From DATGPD01 sp041398565 (GTDB lineage Bacteria; Planctomycetota; UBA1135; UBA2386): a stretch of DNA of 64,000 bases. The DNA is taken from positions 186,001 to 250,000 of the forward strand of contig JAWKUN010000004.1 of assembly GCA_041398565.1 (NCBI GenBank), read 5' to 3'. Positions within the stretch are counted from its first letter, which is position 1. Each line of letters starts with the position of its first letter. Made by a program: the position numbers and the translations under genes. This document shows positions 10,887 to 19,523 of the stretch, in pieces. The notes beneath the pieces were generated by a model. That model was not told the origin of the DNA and searched no databases. It was given only the letters and a program-made list of their open reading frames with translations.

Positions 10887-11737
10887 ACGAGCCCGCCGCG
10901 AACGCTCCTCCCTCGCCCGCGGCCGACCCGGTGTCGGCGCACGCGGCGCCGGGCGAGCCCATCGTCGTGGTCGAGGATCTCACCACCGGCTACGACGGCG
11001 TTGCGATCACCACCGGCGTGTCGTTCGCGGTTCGACGCGGCGAGGTGTTCGGCATCCTCGGTGGCTCCGGGTCCGGCAAGAGCACACTGCTCAAGCACAT
11101 GATCGGCCTGCTGCCTCCGATCGCCGGCCGCGTTCTCGTCGACGGCGCCGATTTGACCCACGCCCAGGGCAAGACACGGCGCGCGATCCTGCGCGGCATC
11201 GGTGTGATGTACCAACAAGGCGCCCTGTTCGGCTCCATGACCCTGGCCGAGAACGTCGAGCTGCCGCTGTCCGAGCACTCGGATCTGGCGAGCTACGCTC
11301 GCAACCGCGTGGCGCTCACCAAGCTGCACGCGGTCGGACTCGCCGGCTACGAGGACTACTACCCCGACGAGATCAGCGGCGGCATGCGCAAGCGGGCGGC
11401 CATCGCCCGTGCCATGGCGCTCGACCCACGCGTGCTGTTCCTCGACGAGCCGTCGGCCGGGCTCGATCCGGTCACCTCGCAGGACCTCGACAAGCTGATC
11501 CTGCGCCTGTCGAACGTCCTCGGCATCACCTTCGTCATCGTCACGCACGAGCTGGCGAGCATCATGGCCGTGGTCGACCGGGCCATCATGCTCGACAAGG
11601 AGACGCGCGGCATCCTCGCCACCGGCACCCCGGCCGACTTGCGCGCGCGCACCGACATCCCCTTCCTGCGCCGCTTCTTCGCGCGCGCCGAACCGGAGTC
11701 GCCGCCGGCTCCGGCCGCGCCCCAATCACCGGCCTGA
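10883..11737 (+). CDS. mlaF: Mla-type ABC transporter ATPase
   Basis: 284 residues; GTG start overlapping the mlaE stop (GTGA), so translation is probably coupled. Walker A GGSGSGKST (60-68), signature ISGGMRKRAAIARA (from 164), Walker B LFLDEPSAGLDP with catalytic Glu189, and the H-loop in VTHELASI. The ISGGM form of the signature and the VMYQQGALF stretch are typical of MlaF. It powers the MlaE permease. A Pro/Ala-rich tail of about 20 residues ends the protein, and the N-terminal ~25 residues are also low-complexity. Confidence 0.95.
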   Translation: MNEPAANAPPSPAADPVSAHAAPGEPIVVVEDLTTGYDGVAITTGVSFAVRRGEVFGILGGSGSGKSTLLKHMIGLLPPIAGRVLVDGADLTHAQGKTRRAILRGIGVMYQQGALFGSMTLAENVELPLSEHSDLASYARNRVALTKLHAVGLAGYEDYYPDEISGGMRKRAAIARAMALDPRVLFLDEPSAGLDPVTSQDLDKLILRLSNVLGITFVIVTHELASIMAVVDRAIMLDKETRGILATGTPADLRARTDIPFLRRFFARAEPESPPAPAAPQSPA

Positions 11738-11798
11738 ACCGGGGTGCCGCTTGCGGTCGCTCGGCATCCGGCCTCCCCTCGGCTACCATCGTCCCGAC

Positions 11799-13613
11799 AT
11801 GCGCGCTGTCCTCACCCTCGCTCTCGTCCTGCCCGTCGCGGGTCAGTGGTCCAACAATCCGGTGCAGAACCTCGCCGTCGGCGACCGCGCGGGCGAGCAG
11901 GCCGTGGCCAAGATCGCCACAGCAGCCGACGGCGGCTGTTACGTGGCCTGGTTCGACAACCAGAGCGGCAACTACGACGTCTACCTGCAACGCCTGGATG
12001 CGGGCGGCGTCGAACAGTGGCCGCACAACGGCGTGCTGGTGAGCGGCAACCCGCAGAACAGCTCGCTGGTCGACTGGGATCTCATGGTCGACTCGACCGG
12101 CGCCGCGGTGCTCGCCTTCACCGACGTGCGCAGCGGCCCCGACCTCGACGTGTACGCGTACCGGGTCGACCGGAGCGGCGCCATGCAGTGGGGCGCCAAC
12201 GGCGTCGCCCTGTCGAACAACACCGAGGACGAGGCCAACCCGCGCCTGTGCGAGACCAGCGACCACGACATCGTGTGCGTGTGGCCCAACACGAGCACTC
12301 GTTCGCTGCGGGTGCAGCGCCTCGACCTGGCCGGAACCCCACGCTACGCGGCGAACGGTCTGGTCATCCCCGGTGACGCCACCGACACCCCCGCTTTCGC
12401 CCGCGTCGTGGCCGGCGACCAAGGCTCGTTCATCGTCTCCTGGGTGCGCGCGCTGGCCTTCGCCGGCAACAAGCACATCCACACGCAGAAGTTCGACGTG
12501 GCGGGCAACCCGCTCTGGGGAAGCCAACGCTTCGTGCTGTTCGACCTGGCCAGCGTGCCGATCGCGCACGAGCCACGTCTGCTCGCCGACGGCCAAGGCG
12601 GCGCCATCTACGCCTGGCACTACGCCGTCGGCTCGGTGTTCTCGGTGCGCGTCCAGCGCATGCTGGCTGGCGGGACCGAGACGTTCCCGCACAACGGGCT
12701 CGACGTCTCGACCAACGGCAACAGCAAGTTCGATCCGGCCCTGGTATGGCACGGCGACGCGCGCGACATCTGCGTGTTCTGGAACGAGCGCAACACGGCC
12801 CAATCGCAGTGGGGCATCAGCGGCCAGCGCCTCGACGTCGCCGGCCAACGCCTGTGGGGTCCGAACGGCGCCGTTCTCCTGCCGGTCGACGGGGTCAACA
12901 AGCTGTCGCCGGTGGCCACGCGGTTCGGCGTCGAGGACATGGTGTGCGTGCTCGAGGCCTCGTTGGGCGCGAACCAGCACAGGGTGCGGGCGATGCGCGT
13001 CCGCACCGACGGCAGCCTTGCCGGCAGCGTCGTCGACGCCTCGGTCGCGGCGAGCGAGAAGCTCCGCCTGCAGGCCGCCGCCAACCCGTCGGGTACCGCC
13101 ATGCTGTGCTGGACCGACCGGCGCAGCGACGCCGGCGACGTCTACGCCCAGAACGTCAACCCGGACCTCTCCCTGGGCGCCGAACTGGGCGTCGCCCTGA
13201 TCTACGGCTGCATCAACCCGCCGCAGAGCTTCGCCGTCGACGGCCGGCCCGCCCTCGGCACGACCATCACCTTCCGGGTCGACAACCCTCTGAACACGCA
13301 GGCGCCCGGCTCGCTGTCTGCCTTCGTGTTCGCCACCCGCGCGCAGCCCGGCTTCCCGTGTGGCATCGGCATCCCTGGCTTCGGCATGCAGGGAAACGGC
13401 GCGTGGGGCGAGCTGCTGGTCGACATCGGGACATCATCGCTCACCTTCCCGGGCTCCACCTGGCCCGGCGCGAGCTTCTCCCTGCCGATCCCGGTCGACC
13501 TGCTGCTCGCCGGCGCCCGCGTCTACGTGCAGGGTTTCCTCATCGATCCGAGCTTCGGTGCGATCGCGCCGCTCGGCTTCGCCAACGCCGCGCGTCTCGA
13601 CGTCCGCTTCTGA
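11799..13613 (+). CDS. Secreted repeat (beta-propeller-like) protein within the mla operon
   Basis: 604 residues, no enzyme motif recognised. Start ATG 11799 gives a short signal peptide (MRAVLTLALVLPVAGQ). Residues ~30-440 hold repeats of about 50-60 residues with patterns such as VQRLDAAG..WGANGVAL and LQRLDAGGVEQWPHNG, suggesting a propeller. The last ~100 residues contain the shared C-terminal module (FSLPIPVDLLLAGARVYVQG ... ANAARLDVRF) also found in the protease at 6729 and the protein at 27320. Sits between mlaF and mlaD, 61 bp and 18 bp away, so it may be co-transcribed. A role in envelope lipid transport is possible but unsupported by its sequence. Confidence 0.85.
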   Translation: MRAVLTLALVLPVAGQWSNNPVQNLAVGDRAGEQAVAKIATAADGGCYVAWFDNQSGNYDVYLQRLDAGGVEQWPHNGVLVSGNPQNSSLVDWDLMVDSTGAAVLAFTDVRSGPDLDVYAYRVDRSGAMQWGANGVALSNNTEDEANPRLCETSDHDIVCVWPNTSTRSLRVQRLDLAGTPRYAANGLVIPGDATDTPAFARVVAGDQGSFIVSWVRALAFAGNKHIHTQKFDVAGNPLWGSQRFVLFDLASVPIAHEPRLLADGQGGAIYAWHYAVGSVFSVRVQRMLAGGTETFPHNGLDVSTNGNSKFDPALVWHGDARDICVFWNERNTAQSQWGISGQRLDVAGQRLWGPNGAVLLPVDGVNKLSPVATRFGVEDMVCVLEASLGANQHRVRAMRVRTDGSLAGSVVDASVAASEKLRLQAAANPSGTAMLCWTDRRSDAGDVYAQNVNPDLSLGAELGVALIYGCINPPQSFAVDGRPALGTTITFRVDNPLNTQAPGSLSAFVFATRAQPGFPCGIGIPGFGMQGNGAWGELLVDIGTSSLTFPGSTWPGASFSLPIPVDLLLAGARVYVQGFLIDPSFGAIAPLGFANAARLDVRF

Positions 13614-13631
13614 CCGCCGACCAAAGCGCCC

Positions 13632-14660
13632 GTGCGTACGCAGACCTCCTATCTCCTGATCGGCGCCTTCGTGCTCAGCGGGATCGTCCTGCTGACCGCC
13701 TCCCTGGTGGCGCTCAACGCCGGAGCGCGCCGCCGTGAGGTCATCAAGGCGGAGACCCTGTTCGAGGAGTCGGTGTCCGGCCTCGAGGTCGGCGCGCCCG
13801 TGCGCTTCCGCGGCGTCACCGTCGGCCGTGTGACTCAGATCACGGTCGCCGGCGCGCTCTACCAGGAGACGCAGCACACCTACGTGGTCGTGCGCTTCGA
13901 ACTGTGGGGACCCTCGGGCTTCCCCATCGCCCGCCTGCGCGAGACCCTGCCGGCGCGCATCGACGAGGGCCTGCGCGTGCGCCAGGCGTCGACCGGCGTC
14001 ACCGGTGTGTCCTTCCTCGAAGCCGACATCCTCGACGACGCCAGCAAGTACCCGCCCAAGGCTCGCGACTGGATGCCGAGCGAACAGCGCGACGAGTACC
14101 TCTACATCCCGTCGGCGCCGTCGACCTTCGGCGAGGTGGTCAACTCGGTGGAGCGCGTGCTCGACGACGTGGTGCGCGCCGACCTGCCGAAGGTGGCAAG
14201 CGACATCCGCGAAGCCGTGACGGGGATCCGGGCCGAGATCGGCAACGCCGGCCTGGGCGAACTGCGGGTGGAAGTGAAGCAGGTCCTGCAGGACGTGCGC
14301 GACATCGCGCGCCGCGCCGGGGAGGACTTGTCGCGTGCGGTCACCAGCCTCGAGACCGGCAGCCGCGACGTCTCCGCCGCGGTGGCCAGCCTGCGTGAAC
14401 GCGTGATCGACCCGCGCCTCGACGACCTCGTCGCCGACCTCAACGGTGCCACCAAGAAGCTCAACGAGGTCCTGCTCGACGCACGCGCCGCTCTCGGCGA
14501 CGTGCAGGGCCTGCTCGCCGGTCGTTCCGGCACCGTCCGCACGATCCTCGACAACCTCGAGCGCGCCAGCGCCCACCTGCGCAGCCTGGCCGCCACCGCC
14601 GAGCAGTACCCGTCGTGGCTGCTGTTCGGTTCGCCCCCTGCGCCGAGAGACCGCCGGTGA
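13632..14660 (+). CDS. mlaD: MlaD/MCE-family lipid-binding protein
   Basis: 342 residues. N-terminal anchor (SYLLIGAFVLSGIVLLTASLV), then an MCE domain at ~35-125 (VSGLEVGAPVRFRGVTVGRV, RIDEGLRVRQASTGVTG). The remainder, ~165-320, is strongly helical with repeated heptad-like segments (VEVKQVLQDVRDIARR, VTSLETGSRDVSAAVASL), as in the longer tunnel-forming MCE proteins. It would carry phospholipid across the periplasm from the MlaEF complex. GTG start; its TGA overlaps the next gene's GTG by 4 nt. Confidence 0.93.
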   Translation: MRTQTSYLLIGAFVLSGIVLLTASLVALNAGARRREVIKAETLFEESVSGLEVGAPVRFRGVTVGRVTQITVAGALYQETQHTYVVVRFELWGPSGFPIARLRETLPARIDEGLRVRQASTGVTGVSFLEADILDDASKYPPKARDWMPSEQRDEYLYIPSAPSTFGEVVNSVERVLDDVVRADLPKVASDIREAVTGIRAEIGNAGLGELRVEVKQVLQDVRDIARRAGEDLSRAVTSLETGSRDVSAAVASLRERVIDPRLDDLVADLNGATKKLNEVLLDARAALGDVQGLLAGRSGTVRTILDNLERASAHLRSLAATAEQYPSWLLFGSPPAPRDRR

Positions 14661-15310
14661 AGAGAACGCCACCGAAGAAAGCGACACTGCACAGAACGAC
14701 GCTGACCGCGACGCACCTGTCGGCCCCCCACGTCGTCCTCGGCTGCTTGCTCCTCACGGCCTGCGTCTCACTCGAGCGCCCGGCCGCCGACAAGCGGCGC
14801 TTCCTCTTGGCGGCCGCGCGGCCAGAGCGGAACGAGCCGGCAGCAGACGGGGTGCTGTCGATTCCGAACTTCCACGTCCTCGCGGCCTGGGCCGGCCCTG
14901 GCATCACCCGCCGACACGCCGACGGCACCGTCTCGGTCGACTTCGACGCCGAGTTCTTCGTGCCCCCGGGTCTGGCCCTCGCCGAGATCGCCCGCACGTG
15001 GCTCGGCGATGCCGGGGTCTGCCGTGCGGTCACCGCCGACGACTCGCACCTGCCGCCGACCCATTGGCTCGAGGGCGACGTGCTCGAGCTGTGCGTCGAC
15101 GAGCGCCGCGCCGGCGCCCCGGTCGCCGTGCTGGCGATCGACCTGTTCCTGGTCGATCGCGAGCGGCGTCCCGTGCACCGGTTCGTACTGCGCAAGTCGG
15201 CGGCGTTGGCCGACGCCCGGGCCGCCACGGCGGTCAGCGCCTTGAACGACGCCCTCGCTGCCTGGCTCGCCGACCTCGAGAGCGAGCTGCGCCCGCTCCT
15301 GGCGCCCTAG
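14657..15310 (+). CDS. ABC-transport auxiliary lipoprotein (PqiC/MlaC-position partner)
   Basis: 217 residues from the GTG at 14657, which overlaps the mlaD stop. N-terminal hydrophobic stretch with lipobox LLLTAC and Cys followed by Val-Ser, so a lipid-anchored periplasmic protein. The body fits the ABC-type transport auxiliary family (early IPNFHVLAAW strand, middle LEGDVLELCVDE, C-terminal helix ALNDALAAWLADLESEL). In this family the lipoprotein is the outer-membrane-side partner of MCE transporters. Last gene of the operon, converging with the permease gene at 15318 (7-bp gap). Confidence 0.82.
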   Translation: MKRTPPKKATLHRTTLTATHLSAPHVVLGCLLLTACVSLERPAADKRRFLLAAARPERNEPAADGVLSIPNFHVLAAWAGPGITRRHADGTVSVDFDAEFFVPPGLALAEIARTWLGDAGVCRAVTADDSHLPPTHWLEGDVLELCVDERRAGAPVAVLAIDLFLVDRERRPVHRFVLRKSAALADARAATAVSALNDALAAWLADLESELRPLLAP

Positions 15311-15317
15311 GTCCGCG

Positions 15318-17909
15318 TCACTCGTAGCGCACCGATTCGGCGGGACTCTCGCGCAGGACCCGGCTCGCCGGCAGCAGGGCCGCGAACACGCCGATCGTCA
15401 GAGCCAGCGCCGGCACCAGCGCGAACCAGAACCAAGGCACCACCACCGGCGCCTCGAGACCCGCCACTCGGTTGAGACCGGCGACCACCATCGCACCGAG
15501 CGGCAGACCCGCCAGCCAGGCGATGCCGGTGGACAGAACGCCGACCAGCAGCCCCTCGAGCAAGTAGGTCTGCAGCAGCGCGCGTCGTCGCATCCCGAGC
15601 GCACGCAATACGCCGATCTCGCGCGCGCGGCCCATGGCGGCGATGGTCATGGCGTTGACCAGCCCCAGACCGGCGAGCAGCAGGATCAGCGCCAGGAGCA
15701 CGTCGAAGAGGAAGAAGTCGCGCGTGACGTCGCGCGTGTGGTAGTTGACCAGCCAGTCGCCGGTCTTGGCCCACGTCGCCTGCGGCAGCACCTGGCGCAC
15801 CGCTGCCAGCACCACCCCCGAGTCGGCGCCCGGTTCCATCTCGAGGGCGATGCGGTCGACGCAGCGATCCTCGACACAGAAGTCCTGGCGGAGCCAGCGC
15901 GGCGCGGCGACGGCCCAGGCACGCTCGTCGGGGAAGAAGCCCGCCGCGTCGCTGACGGCGAGCACGGTGTACGGCTTCGGCCCCTCGTCTGTGAGCACCG
16001 ACAGCGCGTCGCCCGGGTGCAGTCCGCGCAGGTCAGCCAGCCGCTCGCTCACCACGACGCTGCGCGTCGCCTCGTACGCCTGCGCCTTACCCGGCGCACC
16101 GACCAGCGGGCGTCCAGGCTGGAGCAGTCGGCCGAGGTCGAGCCCCGACAGCTCGTACGGCGCTTGCCGCGCCCGCCCCTCGAAGGCGTCGACCCCGAGC
16201 ACGTGTTCGATGTGTCCGAGCTCGGCGGCGCGTGCCACCGTGATCGGCTGCTCGCAGCGCAAGAAGAGCCGGTCGCGCATGGTCACCGCGCCGAACGCCG
16301 CCACTTCGCCACGCAGGGAGTAGGTGATGTGCTTGAGCGCCACCAGCGCCAGCAGCACGACCGCCAGGCCACACACGGACGCGGCGAAGCGCCCCGAACT
16401 GCGCTCGAGCGCCTTCTGCGTGAGGAACGACGGCAGGCGCAGCACGGCGCGCGCTGGCCACAGCAAGAGCGTGCCGACCCGTCGCACCACCCCTGGCGCC
16501 ACCAGGAGCACGCCACCGAACAACAGCAGCATGGCACCGAGCTGCCCGAGCACCAGCAGGGTCTCGCGCCCCTCCTCGGAGAGCAGCGGAGTCATCGCCA
16601 GGTACGCACCGGGCAGCACCAACACCAGCATCACGAACAGGAACGTGTTGACGCCACGCAGCACGTAGGCGCCGCCGCTGTCCTCGCCCAGGCCCCGCGC
16701 GTGCAGGACCAGGAGCGGCGAGACGTTGCGTGCCTTGAACAGCGGGAAGCCGGCGCCGGCGAGCGTGAACAGGACCCCCAGTGCCGCGGTCCACAAGATC
16801 GGGACGAGCGGGATCTCGAACGTGTCGACCCGCTTGCCGACTCCCAGCGTGCTGACGTGCAGGCTCTGCAACAGGTAGGCGAGACCGAGGCCGAGGAAGA
16901 CGCCGAGGAGAGCGCCGAGGAGCGCCGTGGCCAGCGCGTCGATCAGGAAGATCGACGCCACCGCGCGCCGGCTGGTGCCGAGACAGCGCAGGAGCCCGAT
17001 CTGCTTCAGACGCTCCACCAGCGACTGGGACAGGGTCTGGAACACCACGAACATGCCCAGCACCAGAGCCAGACACCCCAGCACCTTGACGCCGTTGCGG
17101 AAGGCTCGCTCGTCGGCACTCTCGCCCAACAGGGCGCTGCGGTCGTCGAGGACCTGGAACGCTTGGCTCAGTTCCTGACGCAGGCTGTCGACGTTGCTGC
17201 CGGAGTGCCGGTTGAGCTGGAACATGGACCGCTCGGTCGGCACCAAGCGCCGCGCCAGCGGGAAGCTCGACACGACGACGAAGCCGAGGTTGCGCCGGCC
17301 GAGGCGTTCGCGCGCCAGCACGCCCTTGACGGTGACGTCTGCCGGCGGCGGCGCCGGCGCGTCGCTGTCCTGCACGGCGACGCGCCGCCCACCCTGGCAG
17401 GCCGCGTGCGGCGTCGCCTGCGGCCGGCGCAGGCGCAGCGTGCTGCCGACGCTCAGGTGCAGGGCGTCGGCCAGATCACGTCCGACCAACACCGAGCCGT
17501 CGCCGTCCAGGTCCTGCAGGTCGACGCCGACGTCCACGCGGTAGTGCCCGAAGGCGCTCGCTGGCAGCGGACTGAGCCCGTAGATCTGCGCGGTGGCGGC
17601 AACCGCGTCGCCCTGTCCGACCGCCACCAGGCCCGCGTGCAGGATGCCGACGTCGCGCACCGCCGTCATCGCCTGCAGGGTGCGGCGCACCTCGGTCGGA
17701 TCGCGCGAGGCGTCGAGCGGCACCAGCTCGAGGTCCACGGACCCGAAGTCGACCTGCCTCTCCAGGAGGCGGCTGCGGATCGTGTTGTGGTCCATCACGT
17801 GGATGGCGACGACGATCGCCACCCCCAGCGCCACCCCCAGCACCGACAGGGCGGCTCGGAGCCGGTTAGATGCCCAGCTCCTCGAGACGACGAAAGACGT
17901 CAGCCGCAC
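15318..17909 (-). CDS. Large ABC transporter permease with two FtsX domains
   Basis: 863 residues with an N-terminal membrane helix followed by an extracytoplasmic MacB-PCD-like domain. First FtsX domain at ~275-395 (VVFQTLSQSLVERLKQIGLLR), four extra membrane helices in the middle, second extracytoplasmic region, and a second FtsX domain at ~740-855 (GRAREIGVLRALGMRRRALL; ending ESPAESVRYE). This is the eight-to-ten-helix layout of export permeases related to lipoprotein or lysophospholipid extrusion systems. GTG start; its first 44 nt lie inside the upstream ATPase gene, so the two are coupled. Substrate unknown. Confidence 0.9.
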   Translation of the reverse strand: MRLTSFVVSRSWASNRLRAALSVLGVALGVAIVVAIHVMDHNTIRSRLLERQVDFGSVDLELVPLDASRDPTEVRRTLQAMTAVRDVGILHAGLVAVGQGDAVAATAQIYGLSPLPASAFGHYRVDVGVDLQDLDGDGSVLVGRDLADALHLSVGSTLRLRRPQATPHAACQGGRRVAVQDSDAPAPPPADVTVKGVLARERLGRRNLGFVVVSSFPLARRLVPTERSMFQLNRHSGSNVDSLRQELSQAFQVLDDRSALLGESADERAFRNGVKVLGCLALVLGMFVVFQTLSQSLVERLKQIGLLRCLGTSRRAVASIFLIDALATALLGALLGVFLGLGLAYLLQSLHVSTLGVGKRVDTFEIPLVPILWTAALGVLFTLAGAGFPLFKARNVSPLLVLHARGLGEDSGGAYVLRGVNTFLFVMLVLVLPGAYLAMTPLLSEEGRETLLVLGQLGAMLLLFGGVLLVAPGVVRRVGTLLLWPARAVLRLPSFLTQKALERSSGRFAASVCGLAVVLLALVALKHITYSLRGEVAAFGAVTMRDRLFLRCEQPITVARAAELGHIEHVLGVDAFEGRARQAPYELSGLDLGRLLQPGRPLVGAPGKAQAYEATRSVVVSERLADLRGLHPGDALSVLTDEGPKPYTVLAVSDAAGFFPDERAWAVAAPRWLRQDFCVEDRCVDRIALEMEPGADSGVVLAAVRQVLPQATWAKTGDWLVNYHTRDVTRDFFLFDVLLALILLLAGLGLVNAMTIAAMGRAREIGVLRALGMRRRALLQTYLLEGLLVGVLSTGIAWLAGLPLGAMVVAGLNRVAGLEAPVVVPWFWFALVPALALTIGVFAALLPASRVLRESPAESVRYE

Positions 17910-18639
17910 GGAAATTGCCTCCGGTGAGTGCGTGTTCGGGGTTCATCTGGCCGTCGTGCAGGAAGAGCACGCGGTCACCCGCCGCAGCGTCGCGCGGGTT
18001 GTGCGTCACCAGCAGCACGGTCGTACCGAAGCGGTCGGCGACGTCGCGCAGTGTCTGCACGATCGTCTCACCGTCCTTCGACGAAAGGTTGCCTGTCGGT
18101 TCGTCGGCCAGGAGCAGCGGCGGGTGCGTCACCAGAGCCCGAGCGATGCTCGTGCGCTGCATCTCGCCCCCCGACAGCCGGCGCGGCGCGCGCGAGCGGA
18201 GGTCGCCCAGACGCAGCAAGTCCAGCAACTCGTCGATGCGTTCCCGATGCCGGCGCGGATCGTCGCCGGCGATCATCAGCGGCAGCTGCACGTTCTCGTC
18301 TACCGACAGGTCCGGCATCAGGTTGAAGAACTGGAAGATGAAGCCGATGCGTTCGCGCCGCATGCGGGTGCGCGCCTCCTCGCCGGCGCTGGCGATCGAC
18401 TGTTGCTCGAGGAGCACGTCGCCGGCCGACGGGACGTCGAGCCCGGCGAGGATGTGCAGTAGCGTCGACTTGCCCGACCCGGACGGGCCCATGATGGTGG
18501 TGAACGAGCCGCGCTCCAGGGCGAAGCTGATGCCCTTGAGCACCGGGATCTGATGGCCGTCGACTTCGTAGAAGCGGTAGACGTCGCGCGCCTGCAGGAC
18601 GGTCGTCACCTCGGCGACGTTATCGGGGAGCTCGGACAT
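17866..18639 (-). CDS. LolD/MacB-type ABC transporter ATPase
   Basis: 257 residues from ATG 18639; a start nine codons earlier (18666) is possible. Walker A GPSGSGKST (51-59), FQFFNLMPDLSVDENV Q-loop region, signature LSGGEMQRTSIARAL, Walker B LLLADEPTGNLSSKDG, H-loop VTHNPRD. The MacB/LolD form of these motifs matches the FtsX-type permease that follows and overlaps it by 44 nt. It would supply energy from the cytoplasm for that permease. The last ~25 residues past the ATPase core (GGNFRAADVFRRLEELGI) are an extension. Confidence 0.93.
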   Translation of the reverse strand: MSELPDNVAEVTTVLQARDVYRFYEVDGHQIPVLKGISFALERGSFTTIMGPSGSGKSTLLHILAGLDVPSAGDVLLEQQSIASAGEEARTRMRRERIGFIFQFFNLMPDLSVDENVQLPLMIAGDDPRRHRERIDELLDLLRLGDLRSRAPRRLSGGEMQRTSIARALVTHPPLLLADEPTGNLSSKDGETIVQTLRDVADRFGTTVLLVTHNPRDAAAGDRVLFLHDGQMNPEHALTGGNFRAADVFRRLEELGI

Positions 18640-18903
18640 CGGGCATCGAGAAATGCGAGGGGACACGACGGATCACGGTGACCGCGGCCCATGCAAGCAC
18701 GGGGCCATCCACTTTCCAATGCAAAGTTCGGGACCAAACGGCCCGCCGGAGGCCGCTCCGCGCACGCGACGCAGTCGACCGGCCGACCCACCTCAGTCGG
18801 CCGACCGTCGAACGCCGCCGGCCCACCGCCGACGGCGTCCGCGCCCCGACGCAGACCATTGCCCTCTCTGGACGGCGGCCGCGCGCCGGCGAACAATCCC
18901 CAC

Positions 18904-19287
18904 ATGGATGCGCTGACGCAGATCGGCGAACGTCGCATCGCCGAGGCCGTGGCCACCGGCGCCCTCGACGACCTGCCCGGTGCCGGGCGCCCCCTTCCGG
19001 CCGACGATCTCGCCGGCGTCCCGGACGACCTGCGAGCCTGCGTCCTCGTCCTGCGCAACGCCGGTCTCCTGCCACCGGAACTCGAACTGCAGCGCGAACT
19101 CCTGCGTCTCGCCCACCTCCTGCGCGCCTGCGTCGACGACGACGCCCGCGCTCGGTTGCAGCACGAGGCTCGCGCCGTGCGCCTGCGCTTGGCCCTGCTG
19201 CTCGACCACGTGCGCCCGACGTCGCCGCTGCTGGAGTACCAAGACGCCCTCGTCGCACGCCTGGCGCGGGGCGAAGGGCCGCCCTGA
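18904..19287 (+). CDS. DUF1992 (DnaJ-C28-like conserved domain) protein
   Basis: 127 residues, ATG at 18904. The N-terminal half carries the hallmark of DUF1992: ERRIAEAVATGALDDLPGAGRPLP, quoted here only in part as GALDDLPGAGRPL, followed by a helical LVLRNAGLLPPELELQREL segment. Family members are small soluble proteins of unknown role related to the conserved domain of human DNAJC28; there is no J-domain here. Stands alone, divergent from the ABC ATPase. A decayed copy of the 180-bp repeat begins about 23 nt after its stop. Confidence 0.85.
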   Translation: MDALTQIGERRIAEAVATGALDDLPGAGRPLPADDLAGVPDDLRACVLVLRNAGLLPPELELQRELLRLAHLLRACVDDDARARLQHEARAVRLRLALLLDHVRPTSPLLEYQDALVARLARGEGPP

Positions 19288-19309
19288 GCGACGACTTCCG
19301 CCCTTCTTC

Positions 19310-19385
19310 GCGTGGCCCCCCTCTGGTCGGCGCGCAGCCCCACCCCGACCAAGCCCTTGGGTTGCGGCCGCCGGCAGCGCCGAGG
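19310..19385 (-). repeat. Decayed copy of the ~180-bp structured repeat (variant B)
   Basis: CTCTGGTCGGCGC, CCCTTGGGTTGCGGCCGCCGGC and neighbours match the 5' domain of variant B as it appears at 22990-23055, with substitutions and an indel. The hairpin GGTCGG/CCGACC survives, while the outer-stem partner and the whole 3' domain are lost. Like intact copies it lies just past a stop codon (19287). Confidence 0.65.
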
Positions 19386-19523
19386 CCCCGGCGCCGCCCA
19401 AACCGGGCGCCGCCTGCCGCCGACGGGAACGCGGCATCCCGTCCGTTGTCAAGGCGCCCACGCCGCCCCCCCGAAGAAGGAGCCGGACGTGCCGGCCAGC
19501 CGCGCCGCCGCTCCGGGAACATC

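Noticed and set aside
18678..19523. N-terminal extension of the acyl-CoA dehydrogenase
   Set aside because: It overlaps the DUF1992 gene and is Arg/Pro-rich low-complexity; the ATG at 19524 gives the normal FadE length and membrane anchor.
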